Of a stretch of DNA of 64,000 nt, positions 37,826-51,300 are shown piece after piece. The number at the start of each line of letters is the position of its first letter. Position 1 is the stretch's first letter. Source of the DNA: Bugula neritina (Eukaryota > Bryozoa > Gymnolaemata > Cheilostomatida > Bugulidae); contig OZ037766.1 in NCBI GenBank assembly GCA_964035545.1, positions 18,875,581 to 18,939,580 of the forward strand, written 5' to 3'. Position numbers and translations under genes: made by a program. The notes beneath the pieces were generated by a model. That model made no database searches. It was not told where the DNA came from and worked only from the letters and a program-made list of their open reading frames with translations.

Positions 37826-40800
37826 TAAATACACTCTAACATACTGAAATACACTGCAACATACTGCAACATACTGAAGTACACTGTAAAATATTGAGAT
37901 ACACTGCAACACATTAGAATATACTGCAACACACTGAAATGTACTGCAACATACTGAAATATATTGCAACATACTGCAACATATTAAAATACACTGTGAC
38001 ATACTGTAACATACTGAAATACACTGCAAAAAACTGCAACATACTGAAGTACACTGTACATATTGAAAGACACTGCAAAACATTGAAATATACTTCAACA
38101 CACTGAAAAATACTAAAACATGTTGAAATATACTGCAACATACTGCAACATACTGAAATACACTGTAACAAACTGAAATACACTGCAATACATTGAAAAA
38201 TACTGCAACAAACTGAAAGACACTACAACTCACTGAAGTATATCGTAATATACGGAAATGTACTGTAACATACTGATAATTACTGTAACACTGAAATATA
38301 CTGCAACATACTGAAATACACTGTAACATACCGAAATAAACTGCAACATACTGCAACATACTGAATTACACTGTAACATACTAAAATGCACTGCAACATT
38401 CTGCAACATACTTCAACATACTGAAATACACTGTAACATAATGAAAGATACTGCAACATACCGCAACATACTGAAAAACACTGTAGCAAACTGAAATACG
38501 CTGCAACACATTGGAATATACTGCAACATACCCAATTATATGGTAATATACTGAAATATACTGAAATACACTGTAACACATTGAAAAATACTGCAACATA
38601 CTGAAAGACACTACAACTCACTGAAGTATAGTGTAATATACGGAAATGTACTGTAACATACTGATATTTACTGCAACACAGTGAAATATACTGCAACATA
38701 CTGAAATACACTGCAACAAACTAAAATACACTGCAACATGCTGCAACATACTTCAACATACTGAAATACACTGTAACATAATGAAATACACTGCAACACA
38801 TTGAAATATACTGCAACAAACTGAAATATACTGCAACATACTGAAATGTACTGCAACATACTGAAATACACTGCAACAAACTAAAATACACTGCAACATG
38901 CTGCAACATACTTCAACATACTGAAATACACTGTAACATAATGAAATACACTGCAACACATTGAAATATACTGCAACAAACTGAAATATACTGCAACATA
39001 CTGAAATGTACTGCAACATACTGAAATACAATGCAACATATCGAAGTATATCGTAATATACGGACATGTACTGTAACATACTGAAACACACTGAAACATA
39101 CTGAAACATACTGAAATATACTAAACCATGTCGAAATATACTGCAACATACCGCAACATACAGAAATACACTGTAACAAACTGAAATACACTGCAACACA
39201 TTGGAATATACTCCAACACACTGAAATATACTGCAACATGCTGAAATATACCGCAACATACTGCAACATACTGAAATACACTGTAACATACTTCAACATA
39301 CTGCAATACACTGTAACAAACTGGAATACACTGCAACACAATGGTATATACTGCAACATACCCAATTATATGGTAATATACTGAAATATACTGAAATACA
39401 CTGTATCACATTGAAAAATACTGCAACATACTGACAGACACTACAACCCACTGACATATCGTGTAATATACGGAAATGTATTGTAACATACTGAGATTTA
39501 CTAACACACTGAAATATACTGCAACATACTGATATACACTGTAACATACCAAAGTGAACTGCAACATACTGCAACATACTGAATTACACTGTAACATACT
39601 AAAATACACTGCAACATAATGAAATACACTACAACATACTGCAACATATTGAAGTACAATGTTAAATATTGAAATACACTGCAACACATTGGAATATACT
39701 GCAACACACTGAAATATACTGCAACATGCTGAAATATACTGCAACATACTGCAACATACTAAAATACACTGTAACATACTGCAACATACTGCAATACACT
39801 TTAACAAACTGAAATACACTGCAACACATTGAAAAATACTGCAACATACTGAAAGACACTACAACTCACTGAAGTATAGTGTAATATACGGACATGTACT
39901 GTAACATACTGAAACATACTGAAACATACTGAAACATACTGAAACATACTGAAATATACTGAAATACACAGCAACATACTGCAACATACTAAAGTGCACT
40001 GTAACATTTTTAAATACATTGCAACACATTGAAATATAACGCAACACGCTGAAATATACTGCAACATGCTGAAATATACTGCAACATATTGCAACATATT
40101 GAAGTACACTGTTAAATATTGAAATACACTGCAACACATTGGAATATACTGCAACACACTGAAATATACTGCAACATGCTGAAATATACTGCAACATACT
40201 GCAACATGCTGAAATACACTGTAACATACTGCAACGTACTGCAATACACTGTAACAAACTGAAATACACTGCAACACATTGGAATATACTGCAACATACC
40301 CAAATCAATGGTAACATACTGAAATATACTGAAATACACTGCAACACGCTGAAATATACTGCAAGATACTGCAACATACGTAAATACACTCTAACATACT
40401 GAAATACACTGCAACATACTGCAACATACTGAAGTACACTGTAAAATATTGAAATACACTGCAACATATTGGAATATAATGCAACACACTGAAATGTACT
40501 GCAACAGACTGAAATATATTGCAACATGCTGCAACATGCTGAAATACACTGTAACATACTGTAACGTACTGAAATACACTGCAAAAAACTGCAACATACT
40601 GAAGTACACTGTACATAATGAAAAACACTGCAACACAATGAAATTTACTTCAACACACTGAAATATACTAAAACATGTCGAAATATACTGCAACATACTG
40701 CAACATGCAGAATTACACTGTAACAAACTGAAATACACTGCAACACATTGAAAAATTTTGCAACATACTGAAAGACACTACAACTCACTGAAGTATAGTG

Positions 40801-41673
40801 TAATATACGGAAATGTACTGTAAAATACTGAAACATACTGAAACATACTGCAACATACCGAAACATACTGAAACATACCGCAACAAACCGAAATATTTGG
40901 TAACATACTGAAATATACGTCAACATACTGAAATGTACTGCAACATGCTGAGTTACACTGCAAGATACTGCAACATACTGAAATACGCTGTAACATATTG
41001 AAACACGCTGCAACACATTGAAATATACTGCAACATACCGAAATTTATTGTAACCTACTGAAATATGTTGCAAACCACTGAAACATACTGCAATAAAATG
41101 CAATATACTGTAACACACTGAATAATACTGCAAAATGCTGAAATATACTGTAACACAGTGAAGTATACTGCAAAATTTTGAAATATACTGTAACATACCG
41201 AAATAGGCCTCAACATACTCAAATATACTGCAAGATACTGCAACATACGTAAATACACTCTAACATACTGAAATACACTGCAACATACCCAAATAAAAGG
41301 TAACATACTGAAATATACTCAAATACACTGTAACACATTGAAAAATACTGCAACATACTTAAAGACACTACAACTCACTGAAGTATAGTGTAATATATGG
41401 AAACGTACTGTAACATACTGATATTTACTGCAACACACTGAAATATACTGCAACATACTGAACTACGCTGTAACATATTGAAACACGCTGCAACACATTG
41501 AAATATACTGCAACATACCGAAATATATTGCAACCTACTGAAATATGTTGCAAACCACTGAAACATACTGCTATAAAATTAAATATACTGTAACACACTG
41601 AATAATACTGCAAAATGCTGAAATATACTGTAACACAGTGAAGTATACTGCAAAATTCTGAAATATACTGTAA
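37826..41673 (-). repeat. Large tandem duplication, copy 2
   Basis: This is the partner of the block beginning near 33830. Only scattered point differences were seen in the parts compared, for example CCCAAATAAATGG versus CCCAATTATATGG. It includes the same run of five ACTGAAACAT-type units (near 35920 and 39910). Confidence 0.85.
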
Positions 41674-44600
41674 CATACCGAAATAGGCCTCAACATACTC
41701 AAATATACTGCAAGATACTGCAATATACGTAAATACACTCTAAGATACTGAAATACACTGCAACATACTGCAACATACTGAAGTACACTGTAAAATATTG
41801 AAATACACTGCAACACATTAGAATATACTGCAACACACTGAAATGTACTGCAACATACTGAAATATATTGCAACATACTGCAACATACTAAAACACGCTG
41901 TGACATACTGTAACATACTGAAAAACATTGCAAAAAACTGCAACATACTGAAGTACACTGTACATATTGAAAGACACTGCGAAACATTGAAATATACTTC
42001 AACACACTGAAATATACTAAAACATGTTGAAATATACTGCAACATACTGCAACATACTGAAATACACTGTAACAAACTGAAATACACTGCAATACATTGA
42101 AAAATACTGCAACATACTGAAAGACACTACAACTCACTGAAGTATATCGTAATATACGGAAATGTACTGTAACATACTGATAATTACTGTAACACTGAAA
42201 TATACTGCAACATACTGAAATACACTGTAACATAGCGAAATAAACTGCAACATACTGCAACATACTGAATTACACTGTAACATACTAAAATGCACTGCAA
42301 CATTCTGCAACATACTTCAACATACTGAAATACACTGCAACATAATGAAAGATACTGCAACATACCGCAACATACTGAAAAACACTGTAGCAAACTGAAA
42401 TACGCTGCAACACATTGGTATATACTGCAACATACCCAATTATATGGTAATATACTGAAATATACTGAAATACACTGTATCATATTGAAAAATACTGCAA
42501 CATACTGACAGACACTACAACTCACTGACGTATCGTGTAATATACGGAAATGTACTGTAACATACTGAGACTTACTGTAACACACTGAAATATACTGCAA
42601 CATACGGATATACACTGTAACATATCAAAGTAAACTGCATCATACTGCAACATACTGAATCACACTGTAACATACTAAAATACACTGCAACATAATGAAA
42701 AACACTGCAACATACTGCAACATATTGAAGTACACTGTTAAATATTGAAATACACTGCAACACATTGGAATATACTGCAACACACTGAAATATACTGCAA
42801 CATGCTGAAATATACTGCAACATACTGCAACATACTGAAATACACTGTAACATACTGCAACACACTGCAATACACTGTAACAAACTGAAATACACTGCAA
42901 CACATTGGAATATACTGCAACATACCCAAATCAATGGTAACATACTGAAATGTACTAAAATACACTGCAACACACTGAAATATACTGCAACATACTGCAA
43001 CATACGTAAATACACTCTAACATACTGAAATACACTGCAACATACTGCAACATACTGAAGTACACTGTAAAATATTGAAATACACTGCAACACATTGGAA
43101 TATAATGCAACACACTGAAATGTACTGCAACATACTGAAATATATTGCAACATACTGCAACATGCTGAAATACACTGTAACATACTGTAACGTACTGAAA
43201 TACACTGCAAAAAACTGCAACATACTGAAGTACACTGTACATAATGAAAAACACTGCAACACATTGAAATTTACTTCAACACACTGAAATATACTAAAAC
43301 ATGTCGAAATATACTGCAACATACTGCAACATGCAGAATTACACTGTAACAAACTGAAATACACTGCAACACATTGAAAAATTTTGCAACATACTGAAAG
43401 ACACTACAACTCACTGAAGTATAGTGTAATATACGGAAATGTACTGTAAAATACTGAAACATACTGAAACATACTGCAACATACCGAAACATACTGAAAC
43501 ATACCGCAACAAACCGAAATATTTGGTAACATACTGAAATATACGTCAACATACTGAAATGTACTGCAACATGCTGAGTTACACTGCAAGATACTGCAAC
43601 ATACTGAAATACGCTGTAACATATTGAAACACGCTGCAACACATTGAAATATACTGCAACATACCGAAATTTATTGTAACCTACTGAAATATGTTGCAAA
43701 CCACTGAAACATACTGCAATAAAATGCAATATACTGTAACACACTGAATAATACTGCAAAATGCTGAAATATACTGTAACACAGTGAAGTATACTGCAAA
43801 ATTTTGAAATATACTGTAACATACCGAAATAGGCCTCAACATACTCAAATATACTGCAAGATACTGCAACATACGTAAATACACTCTAACATACTGAAAT
43901 ACACTGCAACATACCCAAATAAATGGTAACATACTGAAATATACTCAAATACACTGTAACACATTGAAAAATACTGCAACATACTTAAAGACACCACAAC
44001 TCACTGAAGTATAGTGTAATATATGGAAACGTACTGTAACATACTGCTATTTACTGCATCACACTGAAATATACTGCAACATACCGAAATACGCTGTAAC
44101 ATATTGAAACACGCTGCAACACATTGAAATATACTGCAACATACCGAAATATATTGTAACCTACTGAAATATGTTGCAAACCACTGAAACATACTGCAAT
44201 AAAATGAAATATACTGTAACACACTGAATAATACTGCAAAATGCTGAAATATACTGTAACACAGTGAAGTATACTGCAAAATTCTGAAATATACTGTAAC
44301 ATACTGCAACATATTAAAATACACTGTGACATACTGTAACATACTGAAATACACTGCAAAAAACTGCAACATACTGAAGTACACTGTACATATTGAAAGA
44401 CACTGCAAAACATTGAAATATACTTCAACACACTGCAATATACGTAAATACACTCAAACATACTGAAATACACTGCAACATACTGCAACATACTGAAGTA
44501 CACTGTAAAATATTGAGATACACTGCAACACATTAGAATATACTGCAACACACTGAAATGTACTGCAACATACTGATATACACTGTAACATACCAAAATA

Positions 44601-47523
44601 AACTGCAACATACTGCAACAAACTGAATTACACTGTAACATACTAAAATACACTGTAACATACTACAACATACTGAAATACACAGTAACATATTGAAATA
44701 CAGTGCACCACATTGAAATATACTGCAACATACCGAAATATATGGTAAACTACTGAAATATACTGTAACATACCGAAATAGGCCTCAACATACTCAAATA
44801 TACTGCAAGATACTGCAATATACGTAAATACACTCTAAGATACTGAAATACACTGCAACATACTGCAACATACTGAAGTACACTGTAAAATATTGAAATA
44901 CACTGCAACACATTAGAATATACTGCAACACACTGAAATGTACTGCAACATACTGAAATATATTGCAACATACTGCAACATACTAAAATACGCTGTGACA
45001 TACTGTAACATACTGAAATACACTGCAAAAAACTGCAACATACTGAAGTACACTGTACATATTGAAAGACACTGCGAAACATTGAAATATACTTCAACAC
45101 ACTGAAATATACTAAAACATGTTGAAATATACTGCAACATACTGCAACATACTGAAATACACTGTAACAAACTGAAATACACTGCAATACATTGAAAAAT
45201 ACTGCAACATACTGAAAGACACTACAACTCACTGAAGTATATCGTAATATACGGAAATGTACTGTAACATACTGATAATTACTGTAACACTGAAATATAC
45301 TGCAACATACTGAAATACACTGTAACATACCGAAATAAACTGCAACATACTGCAACATACTGAATTACACTGTAACATACTAAAATGCACTGCAACATTC
45401 TGCAACATACTTCAACATACTGAAATACACTGTAACATAATGAAAGATACTGCAACATACCGCAACATACTGAAAAACACTGTAGCAAACTGAAATACGC
45501 TGCAACACATTGGTATATACTGCAACAAACCCAATTATATGGTAATATACTGAACAATACTGAAATACACTGTAACACATTGAAAAATACTGCAACATAC
45601 TGAAAGACACTGCAACTCACTGACGTATCGTGTAATATACGTAAATGTACTGTAACATACTGAGATTTACTGTAACACACTGAAATATACTGCAACATAC
45701 TGATATACACTGTAACATACCAAAATAAACTGCAACATACTGCAACAAACTGAATTACACTGTAACATACTAAAATACACTGTAACATTCTGCAACTTAC
45801 TTCAACATACTGAAATACACTGTAACATAATGAAATACACTGCAACATACTGCAACATACTGAAATACACTGTAACATACTGCAACATACTGCAATACAC
45901 TGTAACAAACTGGAATACACCGCAACACAATGGTATATACTGCAACATACCCAATTATATGGTAATATACTGAAATATACTGAAATACACTGTATCACAT
46001 TGAAAAATACTGCGACATACTGACAGACACTACAACCCACTGACGTATCGTGTAATATACGGAAATGTACTGTAACATACTGAGACTTACTGTAACACAC
46101 TGAAATATACTGCAACATACTGATATACACTGTAACATACCAAAGTAAACTGCATCATACTGCAACATACTGAATTACACTGTAACATACTAAAATACAC
46201 TGCAACATAATGAAATACACTGCAACATACTGCAACATATTGAAGTACACTGTTAAATATTGAAATACACTGCAACACATTGGAATATACTGCAGCACAC
46301 TGAAATATACTGCAACATGCTGAAATATACTGCAATATACTGCAACATACTGAAATACACTGTAACATACTGCAACATACTGCAATACACTGTAACAAAC
46401 TGAAATACACTGCAACACATTGGAATATACTGCAACATACCCAAATCAATGGTAACATACTGAAATATACTGAAATACACTGCAACACACATAAATATAC
46501 TGCAAGATACTGCAACATACGTAAATACACTCTAACATACTGAAATACACTGCAACATACTGCAACATACTGAAGTACACTGTAAAATATTGAAATACAC
46601 GGCAACACATTGGAATATAATGCAACAGACTGAAATGTACTGGAACATACTGAAATATATTGCAACATACTGCAACATGCTGAAATACACTGTAACATAC
46701 TGTAACGTACTGAAATACACTGCAAAAAACTGCAACATACTGAAGTACACTGTACATAATGAAAAACACTGCAACACATTGAAATATACTTCAACACACT
46801 GAAATATACTAAAACATGTCGAAATATACTGCAACATACTGCAACATACAGAAATACACTGTAACAAACTGAAATACACTGCAACACATTGAAAAATTTT
46901 GCAACATACTGAAAGACACTACAACTCACTGAAGTATAGTGTAATATACGGAAATGTACTGTAAAATACTGAAACATACTGAAACATACTGCAACATACT
47001 GAAACATGTTGAAACATACCGCAACAAACCGAAATATTTGGTAACATACTGAAACATACGTCAACATACTGAAATGTACTGCAACATACTTAAAAACACT
47101 ACAACTCACTGAAGTATAGTGTAATATATGAAAATGGACTGTAACATACTGATATTTACTGCAACACACTGAAATATACTGCAACATTATGAAATACGCT
47201 GTAACATATTGAAACACGCTGCAACACATTGAAATATACTGCAACATACCGAAATTTATTGTAACCTACTGAAATATGTTGCAAACCACTGAAACATACT
47301 GCAATAAAATGCAATATACTGTAACACACTGAATAATACTGCAAAATGCTGAAATATACTGTAACACAGTGAAGTATACTGCAAAATTCTGAAATATACT
47401 GTAACATACCGAAATAGGCCTCAACATACTCAAATATACTGCAAGATACTGCAATATACGTAAATACACTCTAACATACTGAAATACACTGCAACATACT
47501 GCAACATACTGAAGTACAGTGTA

Positions 47524-47525
47524 AA
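47524..47525. other. Target-site duplication AA, left of the 756-bp MITE
   Basis: The left flank ends GTAAA and the right flank starts AAATATTG. The empty relative at 54238-54248 reads GTAAAATATTG, which leaves 2 extra A. The exact phase within the A run cannot be fixed. Confidence 0.7.
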
Positions 47526-47544
47526 CACAGGATAGTTAAGGGCA
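47526..47544 (+). repeat. Left terminal inverted repeat of the MITE
   Basis: The sequence CACAGGATAGTTAAGGGCA is perfectly inverted at the other end. It shares CACAG, TTAAGG and CA at the same positions as the left end of the 2.5-kb element (13 of 19 bases). Confidence 0.92.
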
Positions 47545-47596
47545 ACCTTTTAGCTACAACTGCCTTGCTGAGGTTTGCATTGTAATCATATAAGAA

Positions 47597-47793
47597 TTCA
47601 GTACCAGTAAAATAAAATCTCACCTAATTGTGCTAGAGTCAAAATTCAAAAACTATGTTGTAGATCTTCTTTTTCCCCAGTGTATGTTTTTTGCAAATTT
47701 CAATTTTCATTTTTTTTGCAAAGTTATAGACAAAAAACTGCCCAATTTTGGCCAATTTTGCCAGAAAAGCTGACTTTTCAGTACCAGTAAAAT
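47597..47793 (+). repeat. Internal direct repeat of the MITE (180-bp offset)
   Basis: TTCAGTACCAGTAAAAT occurs twice exactly. The sequence after each copy stays loosely similar (CCCCAGTGTATGTTTTTTGC versus CTCCAGTGCAACTTTTTTTC), suggesting an old internal tandem duplication. Confidence 0.6.
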
Positions 47794-48262
47794 ATCTCAG
47801 CAGCAAAACATGATATCTGAATAAAAATTGCACTGCTGGAATCCTAAGATATTTCTCCAGTGCAACTTTTTTTCTTTTTCCAATAACTCTGCTAGATTGC
47901 TCATAAATTGGTGATTTATACACTGAAAATGTCATATTTTTTCATAAGAAACTAGCAGCGCGCAGTGCTTCACGCTTCAATGAGCACGTAGAGATGAGAA
48001 GATATTGGCGCGTACATAATAATTACAGGCTCGCTAGCTGGCAGGCTATAATGAATAGCTTGCTTGGTGCTTTGTTTATGTAGCACCCATAATGGAATGT
48101 TGATAGATGACGCAGCCCTAATGAAGGTTGCTGCTTATTGGTTGTAGTTTAATCTTAGGCTAAACAATTGCAAGTAGGCAACACGCATGCCACCCGCAGA
48201 GCAATATTATTCAAGAACCTGAACTACATTTTGAGAGAAATTTATGATATTCTTGCTGAGGA

Positions 48263-48281
48263 TGCCCTTAACTATCCTGTG
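48263..48281 (-). repeat. Right terminal inverted repeat of the MITE
   Basis: The sequence TGCCCTTAACTATCCTGTG is the exact reverse complement of the left terminus. Satellite resumes at the next base. Confidence 0.92.
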
Positions 48282-49078
48282 AAATATTGAAATACACTGC
48301 AACACATTATAATATACTGCAACACACTGAAATGTACTGCAACATACTGAAATATATTGCAACATACTGCAACATACTAAAATACACTGTGACATACTGT
48401 AACATACTGAAATACACTGCAAAAAACTGCAACATACTGAAGTACACTGTACATATTGAAAGACACCGCAAAACATTGAAATTTACTTCAACACACTGAA
48501 ATATACTAAAACATGTTGAAATATAGTGCAACATACTGCAACATACTGAAATACACTGTAACAAACTGAAATACACTGCAATACATTGAAAAATACTGCA
48601 ACATACTGAAAGACACTACAACTCACTGAAGTATATCGTAATATACGGAAATGTACTGTAACATACTGATAATTACTGTAACACTGAAATATACTGCAAC
48701 ATACTGAAATACACTGTAACATACCGAAATAAACTGCAACATACTGCAACATACTGAATTACACTGTAACATACTAAAATGCACTGCAACATTCTGCAAC
48801 ATACTTCAACATACTGAAATACACTGTAACATAATGAAAGATACTGCAACATACCGCAACATACTGAAAAACACTGTAGCAAACTGAAATACGCTGCAAC
48901 ACATTGGTATATACTGCAACATACCCAATTATATGGTAATATACTGAACAATACTGAAATACACTGTAACATATTGAAAAATACTGCAACATACTGAAAG
49001 ACACTGCAACTCACTGACGTATCGTGTAATATACGGAAATGTACTGTAACATACTGAGATTTACTGTAACACACTGAA

Positions 49079-50189
49079 ATATACTGCAACATACTGATAT
49101 ACACTGTAACATACCAAAATAAACTGCAACATACTGCAACAAACTGAATTACACTGTAACATACTAAAATACACTGTAACATTCTGCAACTTACTTCAAC
49201 ATACTGAAATACACTGTAACATAATGAAATACACTGCAACATACTGCAACATACTGAAATACACTGTAACATACTGCAACATACTGCAATACACTGTAAC
49301 AAACTGGAATACACTGCTACACAATGGTATATACTGCAACATACCCAATTATATGGTAATATACTGAAATTTACTGAAATACACTGTATCACATTGAAAT
49401 ATACTGCAACATACTGACAGACACTACAACTCACTGACGTATCGTGTAATAGACGGAAATGTACTGTAACATACCGAGACTTACTGTAACACACTGAAAT
49501 ATACTGCAACATACTGATATACACTGTAACATACCAAAGTAAACTGCATCATACTGCAACATACTGAATTACACTGTAACATACTAAAATACACTGCAAC
49601 ATAATGAAATACACTGCAACATATTGAAGTACACTGTTAAATATTGAAATAGACTGCAACACATTGGAATATACTGCAACACACTGAGATATACTGCAAC
49701 ATGCTGAAATATACTGCAACATACTGCAACATACTGAAATACACTGTAACATACTGCAACATACTGCAATACACTGTAACACATTGAAAAAATACTGCAA
49801 CATACTTAAAGACACCACAACTCACTGAAGTATAGTGTGATATATGGAAACGTACTGTAACATACTGATATTTACTGCAACACACTGAAATATACTGCAA
49901 CATACTGAAATACGCTGTAACATATTGAAACACGCTGCAACACATTGAAATATACTGCAACATACCGAAATATATTGTAACCTACTGAAATATGTTGCAA
50001 ACCACTGAAACATACTGCAATAAAATGAAATATACTGTAACACACTGAATAATACTGCAAAATGCTGAAATATACTGTAACACAGTGAAGTCTACTGCAG
50101 AATTCTGAAATATACTGTAACATACCGAAATAGGCCTCAACATACTCAAATATACTGCAATATACGTAAATACACTCTAACATACTGAA
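49079..50189 (-). repeat. 1,111-bp tandem duplication, copy 1
   Basis: This copy matches the next 1,111 bp including private variants not seen in other copies: AATAGACGGAAATG, GTGTGATATATGG and AGTCTACTGCAGAATTC. In the lines compared I saw no difference, so the duplication is very recent or an assembly duplicate. Confidence 0.85.
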
Positions 50190-51300
50190 ATATACTGCAA
50201 CATACTGATATACACTGTAACATACCAAAATAAACTGCAACATACTGCAACAAACTGAATTACACTGTAACATACTAAAATACACTGTAACATTCTGCAA
50301 CTTACTTCAACATACTGAAATACACTGTAACATAATGAAATACACTGCAACATACTGCAACATACTGAAATACACTGTAACATACTGCAACATACTGCAA
50401 TACACTGTAACAAACTGGAATACACTGCTACACAATGGTATATACTGCAACATACCCAATTATATGGTAATATACTGAAATTTACTGAAATACACTGTAT
50501 CACATTGAAATATACTGCAACATACTGACAGACACTACAACTCACTGACGTATCGTGTAATAGACGGAAATGTACTGTAACATACCGAGACTTACTGTAA
50601 CACACTGAAATATACTGCAACATACTGATATACACTGTAACATACCAAAGTAAACTGCATCATACTGCAACATACTGAATTACACTGTAACATACTAAAA
50701 TACACTGCAACATAATGAAATACACTGCAACATATTGAAGTACACTGTTAAATATTGAAATAGACTGCAACACATTGGAATATACTGCAACACACTGAGA
50801 TATACTGCAACATGCTGAAATATACTGCAACATACTGCAACATACTGAAATACACTGTAACATACTGCAACATACTGCAATACACTGTAACACATTGAAA
50901 AAATACTGCAACATACTTAAAGACACCACAACTCACTGAAGTATAGTGTGATATATGGAAACGTACTGTAACATACTGATATTTACTGCAACACACTGAA
51001 ATATACTGCAACATACTGAAATACGCTGTAACATATTGAAACACGCTGCAACACATTGAAATATACTGCAACATACCGAAATATATTGTAACCTACTGAA
51101 ATATGTTGCAAACCACTGAAACATACTGCAATAAAATGAAATATACTGTAACACACTGAATAATACTGCAAAATGCTGAAATATACTGTAACACAGTGAA
51201 GTCTACTGCAGAATTCTGAAATATACTGTAACATACCGAAATAGGCCTCAACATACTCAAATATACTGCAATATACGTAAATACACTCTAACATACTGAA
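50190..51300 (-). repeat. 1,111-bp tandem duplication, copy 2
   Basis: This is the partner of the preceding copy. The match ends near 51299, where this copy has GAAATACACTGC while the corresponding place at the end of copy 1 has GAAATATACTGC and leads into copy 2. Confidence 0.85.

Larger units (their letters stand above)
31079..47525 (-). repeat. Satellite A array, reverse orientation, left part
   Basis: This is the same 20-bp unit as the forward array, but the plus strand now reads CTGAAATATACTGCAACATA. All ORFs of length therefore lie on the minus strand, the largest about 455 codons, translating only the 10-bp repeat. The array is organised into higher-order repeats of roughly 2-4 kb. 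It is interrupted on the right by the 756-bp MITE. Confidence 0.97.
47526..48281. mobile_element. 756-bp MITE with CACAG terminal inverted repeats
   Basis: This is a unique island in the reverse satellite. It starts CACAGGATAGTTAAGGGCA and ends with the exact reverse complement of those 19 bases. A 2-bp AA duplication is supported by the empty paralogous copy at about 54238. A CTTGCTGAGG motif is present near both ends in direct orientation (47564 and 48252). The interior contains a decayed duplication at 180-bp offset (TTCAGTACCAGTAAAAT at 47597 and 47777) and a GC-richer AGCAGCGCGCAGTGC segment near 47952. A 98-codon minus-strand ORF (47639-47935) spans the internal duplication and matches no family I recognise. 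Size and structure are those of a MITE; the termini resemble the 2.5-kb element. Confidence 0.88.

Noticed and set aside
47639-47935. 98-codon minus-strand ORF inside the MITE
   Set aside because: It spans an internal decayed duplication, matches no family I recognise and is far too short for a transposase. It is probably a chance ORF, though a search of relatives could change this.
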